Source of the DNA: WM-3-3 sp041660045
GTDB taxonomy: Bacteria > Pseudomonadota > Gammaproteobacteria > Methylococcales > Methylomonadaceae
DNA length: 64,000 nucleotides
Assembly (NCBI GenBank): GCA_041660045.1
Contig: JBAZXA010000002.1
Coordinates: forward strand, 1-64,000
Direction of reading: 5' to 3'
Position numbers and translations under genes: made by a program. This document shows positions 52,548-62,347 of the stretch, in pieces. Below the pieces are notes generated by a model that saw nothing but the letters and a program-made list of their open reading frames with translations, made no database searches and was not told the DNA's origin. Every line of letters starts with the position of its first letter. Position 1 is the first letter of the stretch.

Positions 52548-54416
52548 TTAAGCTAAGCTTGTGCTGGCCGCAGTGGCAGCCTCGTTTTTTGGCAATATAA
52601 TTCGAAATGTAGTGCCGATGCCGACACGGCTGTCTAGTTCGATTTTGCCTTTGTGTTTGTTAATGATGCTATATGAAACAGAAAGCCCTAAACCTGTGCC
52701 TTTACCGACCGGTTTAGTGGTAAAAAACGGGTCGAATATTTTGTTAAGGTGCTCAGGTTCGATACCTTTGCCATTATCGCTGACTTCCACCCAGACAGTG
52801 TCATTGTCTGCGCCCGTGCGTACCGTAATGATACCTTCGTTTTCAATGGCATGGGCGGCATTGACCAGCAAATTCATAAAAACTTGGTTAAGTTGGTGTG
52901 GTAGACACCTGATTTCAGGAATATCACCGAACTCCTTGACGACCTTGGCTTTGTATTTGATCTCGTTATTGACAATATTGAGTGTGCTTTCCAAGCCGGA
53001 CTGTAAATTGGCCCATTGCCAATCGTCATCGCCGCCAGAGTGGGAAAAGTCTTTGAGGTCTTGGACTATCTTTTTAACGCGTAAGGCGCCTTCCATAGAC
53101 TCATCCAACAAATCCAAAACATCGGACTTTAGAAAGGCTAGGTCGATTTGTTGCTTATAAGTCTCAATTTGTTGCAGCTGGGTAGGCTCAGTTAATGTGG
53201 GTTCAATATTTTCGTATATCGCCACCAGTGCTAATAAATCTTCAACATAATTTTTCAAGGTAGTTAGGTTTGAGTTGATATAACCGATGGGATTGTTTAT
53301 CTCATGGGCGACACCAGCCGCTAGTTGCCCGACGGATGCCAATTTTTCCGACTGCACAAGCTGGCCTTGGACTTCCTTTATTTTGTCGAACGCTTCATGT
53401 AAGTCTTTATTACGTTGTTTGAGTAAGTCTTCTGCTAATTTATGTTCAGTCACATCGACTGTAATGCCATCTATACTGCTGGGATTGCCGGACTCATCTT
53501 TGATGGCGCGCATATGATGAAATAGCCAGCGCAGTTGCCCATCCGGCCGGATTATCCGGCACGTGATTTTCTGGACGCCGGTGCTAAATATGTTAACCAT
53601 GCTGCTTTCTAGCCGTTGCCGGTCATTAGGATGGACTATATCCAGCCATAAGTTGGGACTTTTAACCAAATCAGAGCACTTATGGCCAGAGATTTCTTCA
53701 ACGACTTTATTGATGTAGATAATTTCAAAAGTACTGGGCTGCATTGACCAAACCACACTGTCCATAGAATCCAGAATATCATGTAGCCGTTTTTCTGATT
53801 CAATCAGCCGGTGATGGGTCTCTTGCAGTTTAAGGTTAGCATTAACATAACGTTCATTTGATGTGGCCAATTCGCTTATCCGCTTTTTTTGGTCACTGAA
53901 CAAGCGGAAATTGTCTATTACTAGGGTGATCAGATTGACCAAAGGTTGGCCATTTTCCAAGTCTTCTTCGGAATATTTTACTTTATCGTCAAAACGGTTC
54001 ACACATAAAGCGCCGATTAATTGGCCGCTGACCAATAAGGGCCAACACATCGAGCTGCGAGGGATAGGCGTGTCTTTTTTAGCAACAGTGGTATGGAAGC
54101 GGCAATCGTCTTTAATATCACCCTCAAGTAAAATAGCTTTTTTATTTTCTACAACCCAGCTGTAGACACCGACCCCCAGTTTTATTTCACGGCCTATCCA
54201 AGCTTCCGGTAAACCAATGCCGGCAACAATACTTAAGCCATTATGACCGTTATCCAGGTACAACGCTAATGAGCCAGTATTGGCTTTAAAGCCCTCGACT
54301 ACATGTTTTAGGATATCAAGGAAAACCGATTCTGAGTTGCCGTTAATCGAATTGGATTGGCCTATTTGATAGAGATCATAAATCCAACTTAATTGTTTTG
54401 ATACACTGAATGGCAT
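52548..54416 (-). CDS. soluble GAF-PAS sensor histidine kinase
   Basis: 622 residues. GAF domain (about 25-180, with PRSSMCWPLLVSGQLIGALCVNR), coiled coil, PAS/PAC (about 215-335, ending DGITVDVTEHK), second coiled coil, then HisKA with phospho-His in LAAGVAHEINNPIGY and HATPase_c with N-box NLLVNAAHAIEN, DNGKGIEPEHL and FTTKPVGKGTGLGL. No membrane segment. Third gene of a minus-strand run after a response regulator (55263) and an HDOD protein (54428), 11 bases behind the latter. Confidence 0.9.
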   Translation of the reverse strand: MPFSVSKQLSWIYDLYQIGQSNSINGNSESVFLDILKHVVEGFKANTGSLALYLDNGHNGLSIVAGIGLPEAWIGREIKLGVGVYSWVVENKKAILLEGDIKDDCRFHTTVAKKDTPIPRSSMCWPLLVSGQLIGALCVNRFDDKVKYSEEDLENGQPLVNLITLVIDNFRLFSDQKKRISELATSNERYVNANLKLQETHHRLIESEKRLHDILDSMDSVVWSMQPSTFEIIYINKVVEEISGHKCSDLVKSPNLWLDIVHPNDRQRLESSMVNIFSTGVQKITCRIIRPDGQLRWLFHHMRAIKDESGNPSSIDGITVDVTEHKLAEDLLKQRNKDLHEAFDKIKEVQGQLVQSEKLASVGQLAAGVAHEINNPIGYINSNLTTLKNYVEDLLALVAIYENIEPTLTEPTQLQQIETYKQQIDLAFLKSDVLDLLDESMEGALRVKKIVQDLKDFSHSGGDDDWQWANLQSGLESTLNIVNNEIKYKAKVVKEFGDIPEIRCLPHQLNQVFMNLLVNAAHAIENEGIITVRTGADNDTVWVEVSDNGKGIEPEHLNKIFDPFFTTKPVGKGTGLGLSVSYSIINKHKGKIELDSRVGIGTTFRIILPKNEAATAASTSLA

Positions 54417-54427
54417 AATGACCTCGC

Positions 54428-55285
54428 TTAAAGGATAGCGACAATCTGATCGGCAAATTGCTGCGCTTTATCTACATATAATGCGGTCTTTTCATCTGAA
54501 ATAGGTAGTAAGTTTAACACCGCAGGAAGGTTTTCGAATTCATTAGCAACCATGGTTTGGTTGTTTTCGGCAACTTGAATGAGCAAATTGGCGATATAAA
54601 TGATACTGCTCAGTGAATTAGCAGCATCAGGTGCAGGCGGTATTTCGTGTTTTTCGATTGTTTCTTGGATAGCAAGCGGAAACTTCCAATATAGGGCGGC
54701 TTGCCCACCCATCTGTAGGTGATCAAAACCCAATAAATGCTTTTCTTCGTATGCCGAAGGCAGTTTGCCATCAGTTAACATTTTATTTGCCTCTTCAGGA
54801 AAAAAAACGACGATAATCAGTTGACCAATATCGTGTAACAAGCCCGCAGTAAACGCCAGTTCTGGATTAATGCCAGCGTGATTGGCCAATTGGCGCGAAC
54901 ACTCTGCCACTGCCATACTATGGTGCCAAAATAGAGTGTAGTTGAAGTTTTTATTTTGCGCCGGTATCATTTTAGAAAAGCAAACTGCGAGTAATAAATC
55001 CCGCACCCGGCTGACGCCCAGTAGCATAATTGCTTCGTGCACGGTACCAATTTCTCGGGATCTGCCGTAAAAAGATGAATTGGCAATGCGTAAAATTCTA
55101 GCCACTAAAGGTGGGTCATTACTGATTTTTTCGGCTAATACAGTGGTATATTGATTGTCATTAATTTGCTGTAGCACTTCAAGGAAAAGTGCCGGCAGGG
55201 AGGGTAATTCAGACAAGCGGGCAAGTTTCTCTTTCGGGATAGCGTCCGATGTCTGATTGACATTAGGTAAAATTTTCTCCATCAT
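54428..55285 (-). CDS. HDOD-domain signalling protein
   Basis: About 286 residues; three consecutive Met codons (55288, 55285, 55282) with gagg just upstream. HDOD signatures: LSELPSLPALFLEVLQQI, PPLVARILRIANSSFYG, EAIMLLGVSRVRDLLL and an HD-like AGLLHDIGQLIIV that retains His-Asp. Overlaps the response regulator upstream, so it is translationally coupled to it. Confidence 0.88.
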   Translation of the reverse strand: MMEKILPNVNQTSDAIPKEKLARLSELPSLPALFLEVLQQINDNQYTTVLAEKISNDPPLVARILRIANSSFYGRSREIGTVHEAIMLLGVSRVRDLLLAVCFSKMIPAQNKNFNYTLFWHHSMAVAECSRQLANHAGINPELAFTAGLLHDIGQLIIVVFFPEEANKMLTDGKLPSAYEEKHLLGFDHLQMGGQAALYWKFPLAIQETIEKHEIPPAPDAANSLSSIIYIANLLIQVAENNQTMVANEFENLPAVLNLLPISDEKTALYVDKAQQFADQIVAIL

Positions 55286-56129
55286 CATTAACCTCAAAGG
55301 GTAAAAAAACAGCAATCGTACCTTTGGAACGGCTAGTTTCTCCCATAGGTGCTGTCCACACCCACATATTTACTTCACCAGAAAGTTTTAATTTATCATG
55401 ACTCGAATCTGGTTGGGTTACGGGAGAGTTTTTTAGCCTGTGGATTAGGCTTTCAGGTAGGCAGTCACTAGCAAGCAGCCCCATGAGACATTCGCCCTGA
55501 TAACGCTGGAATAGGGTATCAGCCCGCCTGTTGGAAATTGCAATCATTGCTTCATCGTCTATGCCGATTACGGCAATTGGAAGATGTTCAAGAATTTCTT
55601 GAGAAATTTGTAACAGTTGGATGTTCTGCACAATTTCATTGGTTTTGTCGGCAACTTGTTTTTCTAAATGCTGGTTGAGCAAGGATAGTTGATCGTTGGC
55701 TAGTTTTAATTCATGGGCTAAGCGTAAGTTCTCTTGTTCCATTTCATAGCGCTGAAAAGCCTCGCGGATATTATCCCGAAGCTGTTCGTCATCCCACGGC
55801 TTGGTTAAAAACTTGTAGATGGCACCTTCGTTAATCGCACTAGTAACAGATTCAAGTTCAGTATAGCCTGAAAGCACCATCCGAAAGGTTTTTGGGTATA
55901 GTGTTTTAACCTTACGCAAAAAGTCGACACCTGTCATATGTGGCATGCGTTGGTCGGATATGATGACACCCACTTCATGGCTAGCTAATAGCTCAAGACC
56001 TTCAGCCCCACTATTGGCAATTAAAATGTGGTAACCGTCACGCCGTAACGTGCGCTTTAATGCGCTGGTTATATTGGCCTCATCATCGACTAACAGAATT
56101 GTCCGTGATGTTTGCGTCAGTTCGGCCAT
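55263..56129 (-). CDS. response regulator with PAS-like output
   Basis: 288 residues. Receiver 10-125: VDDEAN, phospho-acceptor Asp59 in VIISDQRMP, LSGY and the Lys-Pro of FLTKPWDDEQL. A coiled coil (about 130-180) leads to a PAS domain (HLPIAVIGIDDEAMIAISNRRAD) at the C-terminus. No DNA-binding or enzymatic output. First gene of the operon with HDOD and kinase genes. Confidence 0.87.
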   Translation of the reverse strand: MAELTQTSRTILLVDDEANITSALKRTLRRDGYHILIANSGAEGLELLASHEVGVIISDQRMPHMTGVDFLRKVKTLYPKTFRMVLSGYTELESVTSAINEGAIYKFLTKPWDDEQLRDNIREAFQRYEMEQENLRLAHELKLANDQLSLLNQHLEKQVADKTNEIVQNIQLLQISQEILEHLPIAVIGIDDEAMIAISNRRADTLFQRYQGECLMGLLASDCLPESLIHRLKNSPVTQPDSSHDKLKLSGEVNMWVWTAPMGETSRSKGTIAVFLPFEVNDDGENFT

Positions 56130-56271
56130 TATTGTCGCCTAATCATGTCATTCATGAGCAGTTGCTTCCTTCTATGAAATAACGTCAAGTCGAGCCATAA
56201 TTTGAAAGGCCTATAGCGGGCTACAAGGTAAAAGACCTGGAAAACAAAGTCAGTAGGCGATAGGCGCTTTA

Positions 56272-56300
56272 TTGTCAGAAAAGCAGGTGTAGTCTATACT
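56272..56300 (+). promoter_or_regulatory. sigma-70 promoter for the response regulator at 56409
   Basis: ttgtca (56272-56277), exact 17-base spacer, tatact (56295-56300). The transcript would carry a leader of about 100 bases. Confidence 0.7.
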
Positions 56301-56408
56301 TGAGCAGTTAGAAGTCAAGTTTAACCTTACAGTAAAACAGGTTTTGGGGAAATCATCACATCTTTAACCATTTGCCCTTAATTTAATTGATTTAACTTGG
56401 ATATAAAT

Positions 56409-56966
56409 ATGCCCGGTAAAATCCTACCTGAAGAATCTAGAATTTTATTGCTTGATGATGAGCCCAATGTATTGAATGCCTTAAGCCGTTTGCTTAAGGC
56501 ATATCAAGTGACCACTTTTTGTAGTGGTGAAGATGCTTTGCTGGCGGCTAAAGATATGCAATTCGATTTGGTCATTTCGGATTACCGTATGCCTGATTTG
56601 AACGGGGTTGAATTTTTAACCTTTTTTAAAGTATTACAGCCAGATGCTATCCGGATGATACTTACTGGTTATGCTGACCTTAGGGGTATTCAGCTGGCGA
56701 TAAACGATGCTGAGGTGTTTCGGTTTATTAATAAGCCGTGGGACAATTTTGAAATTTTAAACGCTGTCACCCGTGGCTTAGAACATAGGCATATGCTGAT
56801 AGAAAATCGCGAACTAGCGGCTCAAGTTAGGCAGCAACGCGAGTTGTTAGAAGAAAAAGATGCCATCCTACAAGCGTTGGAAGCAAAAGACCCAGGTATT
56901 ACAAAAGTAAATTGGGGGCCGGATGGTTCCATTCTTATCAGGGAAGAGGATTATAATTTAGAATAA
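56409..56966 (+). CDS. single-domain-type response regulator with helical tail
   Basis: 185 residues from ATG 56409. Receiver with LLDDEPN, Asp58 in VISDYRMPDLNG, LTGYAD and FINKPWDNFEIL, followed by a coiled coil (about 130-160) and a short C-terminal tail (KVNWGPDGSILIREEDYNLE). No effector domain. Its receiver resembles those at 55263 and 57020 (same KPWD turn), suggesting they derive from one another. Confidence 0.87.
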   Translation: MPGKILPEESRILLLDDEPNVLNALSRLLKAYQVTTFCSGEDALLAAKDMQFDLVISDYRMPDLNGVEFLTFFKVLQPDAIRMILTGYADLRGIQLAINDAEVFRFINKPWDNFEILNAVTRGLEHRHMLIENRELAAQVRQQRELLEEKDAILQALEAKDPGITKVNWGPDGSILIREEDYNLE

Positions 56967-57019
56967 GCCCCTGCCAAAAGTCAATAAGGGCTAAATTATC
57001 GCTAGTTTGGCTGCTTAAG

Positions 57020-58381
57020 CTAAGTTTTTTTACTGGCTGGATGATTGTCTTGGCTTAAGTTTTCATTAACACCTAAACGAATTCGGATAAGCGGGGGAGT
57101 CCCTTTATTGGCGCGTAAGGTTAATATACTGTCAACCATGCGTTCGGTGAGTGTGCAATTTTTTAAGTAAACTTGTCCGTCATAAGAAATTTCCTCAACT
57201 TCCATACCCGGGCGCAGCTGCGTCCAGGAAATGTCTAGCGTTGGCCTAGTATTTTCCTTATCTGTGGTGTCCGCCAGAAACTGCAAAAAAAGATCGACAA
57301 CGTTGGGATCATATTGTTTGCCTTTACACTCGCGCAATTGATTTTTGGCATCATTTACCGGCATAGCCTTACCGGTCATGGTGCCTTCCACATAACCGAT
57401 ATAGTCGCGCACTACCGATAATATCCTGGAGCCGATAGGAATCTCTTCGCCAGCTAATCCATCAGGGCTGCCTGAGCCATTAAAACTTTCATACTGATGA
57501 TGAATTAACTTCACTGCTGTCGTTAATTGCACCAATCCTTTAAGTAAGGGTGCCGCTTCTTGTGCGTGTTTTAAATAAATTCTTTTTTGCGGTACATCCA
57601 TGAGATGTACCGGTTGTTCAAGTATTTTATCAGGTAAGGTCATTTTACCTATTTGTAGCAGTAAACCTGCATAAAGTATGGATTTGGTCTCTTCCTCGCT
57701 CAAGTTAAATTGCTTGGCCACATGATGGGCATTTTCCGCAATATACTTGGAATGTCCACCCTTAATGCCAGGTCGCATTTCTATGATGCGTGAAAATGCC
57801 TTAATAGAATCAACATATTGTTTTTTTAAGTCGCGGTTGGTTTGGTCAAGTTGGCTCAGGGTTTCGCTGAGTTGTGCGGTACGTTGTTGAACCAAGTTTT
57901 CTAAACGCTCGTTAAATTCTTTTAATTGTTCATTTTGCTGGCTAATGACCTTACTAAAACGGTCGCGTTCTTCACGCAGCCGTTTTTGCGCCAGTGCGTT
58001 CTTGATCAATAGCTTAAGTTCTTCATCATTCCACGGCTTATTGCAATAGCTGAAAATACGGCCTTTGTTGACGGCATCTATAGTGGATTGCAAATCGGAA
58101 TACCCCGTCAATAAAATACGGATAGTCTCTGGCCAGTGTTCAAACGCCTGGGCCAAAAATTCAGCACCGCTCATTTCTGGCATACGCATATCGGATATAA
58201 TCAAATCCACGGGATGTTGGCGTAAAACCTCTAAACCTTCAGCGCCACCAGAAGCTAGATGGAGAGTATAATTTTCGCTATGGAATAAACGCCTTAATGC
58301 TTTGAGTACATTCGGCTCGTCGTCTACGAGTAGTAATACGGCTGATGATTGTTCAGCTTGGTTTGTTTGGCCAGTATTCAT
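57020..58381 (-). CDS. response regulator fused to degenerate HD-GYP domain
   Basis: 453 residues. Receiver 14-125 with Asp64 in LIISDMRMPEM and CNKPWNDEEL; coiled coil about 130-195; HD-GYP-like domain 195-345. In active HD-GYP phosphodiesterases the motifs are HDIGK, HHE and GYP. Here they read LQIGK (242-246; both His and Asp lost), HHQYESFNGSGSPDGL (294-309; HHE to HHQ, GYP to GSP). The fold is kept but the metal centre is destroyed, so it is probably a non-catalytic c-di-GMP sensor or partner. A C-terminal segment (about 370-453) resembles a PilZ-like or other small beta domain and is not assigned. Confidence 0.85.
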   Translation of the reverse strand: MNTGQTNQAEQSSAVLLLVDDEPNVLKALRRLFHSENYTLHLASGGAEGLEVLRQHPVDLIISDMRMPEMSGAEFLAQAFEHWPETIRILLTGYSDLQSTIDAVNKGRIFSYCNKPWNDEELKLLIKNALAQKRLREERDRFSKVISQQNEQLKEFNERLENLVQQRTAQLSETLSQLDQTNRDLKKQYVDSIKAFSRIIEMRPGIKGGHSKYIAENAHHVAKQFNLSEEETKSILYAGLLLQIGKMTLPDKILEQPVHLMDVPQKRIYLKHAQEAAPLLKGLVQLTTAVKLIHHQYESFNGSGSPDGLAGEEIPIGSRILSVVRDYIGYVEGTMTGKAMPVNDAKNQLRECKGKQYDPNVVDLFLQFLADTTDKENTRPTLDISWTQLRPGMEVEEISYDGQVYLKNCTLTERMVDSILTLRANKGTPPLIRIRLGVNENLSQDNHPASKKT

Positions 58382-58820
58382 ACGTTATCTCTTGATGAAG
58401 CCGTGGCGGTAAGGTTTTGTCTTCATAGGCATAATTTTTAAAGCGTTTGGAGACTAGGTTGGCTAGTACTGCATGGCGGCTAAGACTAATCATTTAATTT
58501 GCCGAAACTTTTTTCAATTTTATCATAAGGTTTCAGCTAAGCTTTTGCAATCTATGTGTATTAGCACGGTATGATTTTGTGTGATGATTAACTGTGGGTC
58601 AATATTTAGGACTTTGCATGCTGCAAGGGCGCTAAGCTATTTAATGGCAAAAATACGCTGGATGGGTATTTGCTCAAGCTGTTGCTCTTATATTTGCCTA
58701 ATACCTGCCTTGTTATTGGACTTCAGACTCGAGCTCAGCAATCTAGTTTAGTTTATAGTAAGGCTGCTTAAGTTTAGCGATTACTCATTTTAGCCATTTA
58801 ACCTAGGATAGGAGATTAGT
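58382..58820. other. long intergenic region before corA
   Basis: 439 bases between divergent genes. No tRNA, recognised riboswitch, or open frame of note. A good ribosome site (ggag) for corA lies at its end. AT-rich stretches could hold promoters, but no well-spaced pair stands out. Confidence 0.5.
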
Positions 58821-59810
58821 TTGGGACCACTTATTGATAGCCGTATGATCATGAAATGCGTAGCCTATAAAGAAGGCAACAGCTTAGGTGAAATTGGCAT
58901 CGAAGACATCAGTGAAATACTAAAACATGAGGGCAGCTTTATCTGGTTAGGCTTAAAAGAGCCAGATACTGGCTTGTTGAATAAAATCCAAGCAGAATTT
59001 AGTTTACATGAACTCGCCATAGAAGATGCTTGTACTGCGCATCAGCGCCCTAAAATTGAAGAGTATGGCGATTCCTTATTTGTCGTGCTGCATACCGCAA
59101 TTTTAACGGATATGGGGATTGATTTTGGTGAAACCCATATTTTTGTGGGCAAACAGTTTTTGGTTACGGTACGTCATGGTTCATCGCGTAGCCATGAAAA
59201 AGTTCGGACTAGCTGCGAGGCTAAACCGAAACAGTTGGCTAAAGGCTCCAGCTTTGTGCTGTATTCCATCATGGATTTTATAGTAGATAACTATGTGCCT
59301 GTGCTAGATGGTTTACAGAAACGTTTTGAGACCTTAGAAGAAGCTATTTTTCAGTCGCATCCGGGCCGGCAAACTATGGAGGATTTGTATGAGCTCAAGC
59401 GGGAATTATTGCTTTTGCATAACGCCATTACACCTCTGATCGATGTTTGTAACGAGCTAATGCGCTTTCATAGCAGCATTATTCCCAAGGAAGTGAGTTT
59501 TTACTTTCGTGACGTGGCTGACCATATCCAGCGTATTGACCAATCAATTGCTGCCATACGGGAAATGTTAGTGGCGGCCATGCAAGTGCATCTTACCTTT
59601 GAAACCGTAAGGCAGAATGAAGTGGTTAAGCGTCTGGCAGGTTGGGGCGCGATATTAGCTATCCCGACTATGGTATTTAGTTGGTATGGTATGAATTTTA
59701 AACATATGCCGGAATTAGGCTGGGAATATAGCTACCCGCTAGTTGTGGGTGGAGTCATTATCGGTAGCGCTTTATTATATTTGCGCTTAAAGCGTGGGGG
59801 GTGGCTGTGA
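58821..59810 (+). CDS. corA: CorA-family magnesium/cobalt transporter
   Basis: 329 residues from TTG 58821 (ggag six bases upstream); ATG 58845 is possible. Large cytoplasmic N-domain, then two C-terminal helices with the selectivity signature YGMNF at the end of the first (near 293) and the conserved loop MPELGW. Second helix YSYPLVVGGVIIGSALLYL. Pentameric channel for Mg(II), in some members Co, Ni or Zn. Ends within the start of the methyltransferase gene. Confidence 0.93.
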   Translation: MGPLIDSRMIMKCVAYKEGNSLGEIGIEDISEILKHEGSFIWLGLKEPDTGLLNKIQAEFSLHELAIEDACTAHQRPKIEEYGDSLFVVLHTAILTDMGIDFGETHIFVGKQFLVTVRHGSSRSHEKVRTSCEAKPKQLAKGSSFVLYSIMDFIVDNYVPVLDGLQKRFETLEEAIFQSHPGRQTMEDLYELKRELLLLHNAITPLIDVCNELMRFHSSIIPKEVSFYFRDVADHIQRIDQSIAAIREMLVAAMQVHLTFETVRQNEVVKRLAGWGAILAIPTMVFSWYGMNFKHMPELGWEYSYPLVVGGVIIGSALLYLRLKRGGWL

Positions 59811-60520
59811 TTAACGCAGCGCTTACAAAGATGATCACAGATTTTTTGCAATCTGACTTTTTCAGACGTTTTAAAAAACAAGTCAGGCTTAAAATAAAAC
59901 CGCACGATAAGATTTCGTTTTTACATAGCTTACCGCCTTATGCACAGATATTAGATGTGGGCTGTGGTAATAACTCACCTTATATAACCAAAACAATCCA
60001 GCCTAGCTGTATTTATACAGGTATTGATATTGGTGATTATAATCAGAGCAAAGTGAATTTAGCGGATTATTACTTAGTCACTGATGCCGATGGGTTTGCC
60101 GCTAAAATTGCTGAATTTAAAGCCTGTTTTGATGTGGTAATCTCTAGCCATAACCTTGAGCATTGCAATCACAGGGAACAAACCTTAAACGCTATGCTAG
60201 GTGCGGTTAAGCCGGGTGGGCTGTTTTATCTCAGTTTTCCATGCGAACAAAGTGTTACTTTTCCGAAGCGATTGGGCACCTTAAATTACTATGATGATGC
60301 TACACACAAAGATTTGCCGCCTGATTTTGAAGGTATTTTAAAATCCATTCAGGCTCAAGGCTTTGAGGTTCAAAGGGCCATAAAAAATTACAAACCTGTG
60401 GTTTTTTGGTTGCTAGGCCTGCTTTTGGAAACAAAATCACGTAGGAACAATCAAGTCTATGTCTCAACTTGGGCGTTTTATGGCTTTGAGTCAATTATTA
60501 CGGCAAAGAAAATAACTTAG
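59801..60520 (+). CDS. class I SAM-dependent methyltransferase
   Basis: About 239 residues from GTG 59801, overlapping corA by ten bases; GTG 59807 or ATG 59831 are alternatives. Motif I LDVGCGNNSPYI, an acidic residue after the second strand (GIDIGDYN), and VVISSHNLEHC then LGAVKPGGLFYLSFP are the usual class I landmarks. Substrate unknown; resemblance to methyltransferases of cell-surface glycan loci is only general. Confidence 0.85.
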   Translation: MAVINAALTKMITDFLQSDFFRRFKKQVRLKIKPHDKISFLHSLPPYAQILDVGCGNNSPYITKTIQPSCIYTGIDIGDYNQSKVNLADYYLVTDADGFAAKIAEFKACFDVVISSHNLEHCNHREQTLNAMLGAVKPGGLFYLSFPCEQSVTFPKRLGTLNYYDDATHKDLPPDFEGILKSIQAQGFEVQRAIKNYKPVVFWLLGLLLETKSRRNNQVYVSTWAFYGFESIITAKKIT

Positions 60521-60596
60521 GCCGACAGGCTAGAGTGAGGTCGTTTGCGGATTAATTCTATAGGCTTGGGTTATTGATTGTGCTTAAATCTACAGC

Positions 60597-61382
60597 TTAA
60601 TTGGCTGCTGGGGCTGAGTGTAACCAAGCTAAACTGTCGCTAGTGTCACCTATTGGTTTATATTCGGCAGCCACCCAAGCCTTATAATTTGACTGTCCTA
60701 TGGCAGCAAAAATTTGGTGAAAGTTGATCTGCCCGGTGCCTGGTTGGCCACGTCCTGGGCTGTCAGCAAATTGGATATGGCCAATTTTATCAGCCTGTAA
60801 ACGAATAAAATCAGCGCTATCTTCTTGCATGCGGTGCATGTGGTAAATATCGTATTGCATCAACAAATTGGGGTGTTTAAGTTCTGCCATTATGGACAGC
60901 ATTTGACTGCCGTTATGGATAATAAAACCAGGCATATCAAAGGTGTTAATGGCTTCAAACACGACTTTTACCTTAAGCTTGGCAAACACATCAGCGGCAT
61001 AAGCTAAATTTTGTTTAAAGGTTTCAAGATATTGATTTAAGCGACGTGGGTTATGGCAACAGCCGGGTAAAACATTGATTGCGTATGGCTGTAAAACTTC
61101 AGCATATGCCATGGCCTGTTCAACCGCTGCGTAGAACTGCGCTTGTTTTTCAGGTACGCAGGCCAAACCTTCACCGCCTTGTAACAAATCGTCAGCGGCA
61201 ATATTGAATAAGACTAATTTTAATTGCTCTTGCTTAAGCAGGCGGTTAATTGTTAGGGCAGTTAAGCTATAAGGGAATTGGATTTCAACAGCATCAAAGC
61301 CATTCAATTTAGCGGCTTTAAAGCGCTCTGGTAACGCGAATTCGCTAAACAATAGACTAAGGTTGGCAGCGTACTTAAGCAT
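60597..61382 (-). CDS. hyi: hydroxypyruvate isomerase family protein
   Basis: 261 residues, TIM-barrel of the AP-endonuclease-2 superfamily. Hyi features: MLKYAANLSLLFSE, a catalytic Glu in VVFEAINTFDMPGF, YDIYHMHRMQED, then HIQFADSPGRGQPGTG and VAAEYKP. Interconverts hydroxypyruvate and tartronate semialdehyde. Begins inside the end of glxR (overlap of eight bases). Confidence 0.92.
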   Translation of the reverse strand: MLKYAANLSLLFSEFALPERFKAAKLNGFDAVEIQFPYSLTALTINRLLKQEQLKLVLFNIAADDLLQGGEGLACVPEKQAQFYAAVEQAMAYAEVLQPYAINVLPGCCHNPRRLNQYLETFKQNLAYAADVFAKLKVKVVFEAINTFDMPGFIIHNGSQMLSIMAELKHPNLLMQYDIYHMHRMQEDSADFIRLQADKIGHIQFADSPGRGQPGTGQINFHQIFAAIGQSNYKAWVAAEYKPIGDTSDSLAWLHSAPAAN

Positions 61383-62259
61383 GTGGCTTAGGGTAGAGTT
61401 GTATTAAAGTTGCAGGGTCTTGTTCCATATAGCCGTGGCTGCCGTGTAATTGCATCAGCTGTGCGGCCAAGCCAGTCACGGGAATCGCGCAACCTAGCTG
61501 TTTACTTATATCAACAGCCAGGTTTAGGTCTTTGAGCAGGGTTTTAATCCGCCATTTAACCGGTTCAAAGGTTGCTGATGCCATCAAGGGGGCGACAAGT
61601 TGCAAGGGTTTGGAGTCGGCAAAGCCACCCGCCAGGGCAGCTGGAATTTGATGGCTATCAACACCGGCTTGCGTGGCCAGCGCCATCATCTCAGCAATCA
61701 CTAATAGGTTACAACTGACGATCATTTGATTACAAATTTTGGTCATTTGGCCGCTGCCAACGTCCCCCATATGGGTTAATTGTTGGTATAAAGGGGCTAA
61801 AACCTGCCGGGCAATAGCGATATTTTCTGCGCTACCACCGGCCATAATCGCTAAATTACCTTGTTCGGCGCCGGCTACGCCACCGGAAACTGGGGCATCA
61901 ACCCAGGCCATGCCACAGTTTTGTTGTAAACTGTCGGCCAGTTGGCGTGTAGTGGTGGGATGGATGCTCGATAAGTCGATTAGCAGTTGACCGGGTCTGC
62001 CATGGTTTAAAATATGATGGTTGACAATATAGGCGACGACATCTGTATCAGCCAAACATAAAAGAATAATGTCAGTTTGGCTGACAAGTTCAGCAATACT
62101 GGCACAGGCTTGGGCTCCGGCATCGGTTACCAGCTTAAGTTTGTTTGGACTACGGTTCCAGACCTTGACTTGAAAACCAGCAGCTAACAAGCGCAAAGTC
62201 ATGGGCGTTCCCATTAATCCGATGCCGATAAAGCCTAAAGTAGTATGTTTATTTTCCAT
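61375..62259 (-). CDS. glxR: 2-hydroxy-3-oxopropionate (tartronate semialdehyde) reductase
   Basis: 294 residues of the beta-hydroxyacid dehydrogenase family. Dinucleotide motif GFIGIGLMGTPM, NADP-type VWNRSPNKL, substrate signature DAPVSGGVAGAEQG and catalytic Lys in GQMTKICNQM. Reduces tartronate semialdehyde to glycerate. With hyi it forms a glyoxylate/hydroxypyruvate-to-glycerate branch. Confidence 0.9.
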   Translation of the reverse strand: MENKHTTLGFIGIGLMGTPMTLRLLAAGFQVKVWNRSPNKLKLVTDAGAQACASIAELVSQTDIILLCLADTDVVAYIVNHHILNHGRPGQLLIDLSSIHPTTTRQLADSLQQNCGMAWVDAPVSGGVAGAEQGNLAIMAGGSAENIAIARQVLAPLYQQLTHMGDVGSGQMTKICNQMIVSCNLLVIAEMMALATQAGVDSHQIPAALAGGFADSKPLQLVAPLMASATFEPVKWRIKTLLKDLNLAVDISKQLGCAIPVTGLAAQLMQLHGSHGYMEQDPATLIQLYPKPHA

Positions 62260-62347
62260 AGCTGAGCTTTTTTTGTGGATAACAGTCTGTGGTTAGCAAT
62301 AATAGACAAATGATAACACTATCAATTTATGCATTCAGGTGAAAAAC

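Noticed and set aside
52561..53160. 199-residue plus-strand open frame
   Set aside because: Lies wholly within the kinase gene on the other strand; codon-bias artefact.
58382..58820. possible riboswitch upstream of corA or the HD-GYP gene
   Set aside because: Looked for c-di-GMP (GEMM) and magnesium aptamer consensus; neither was found.
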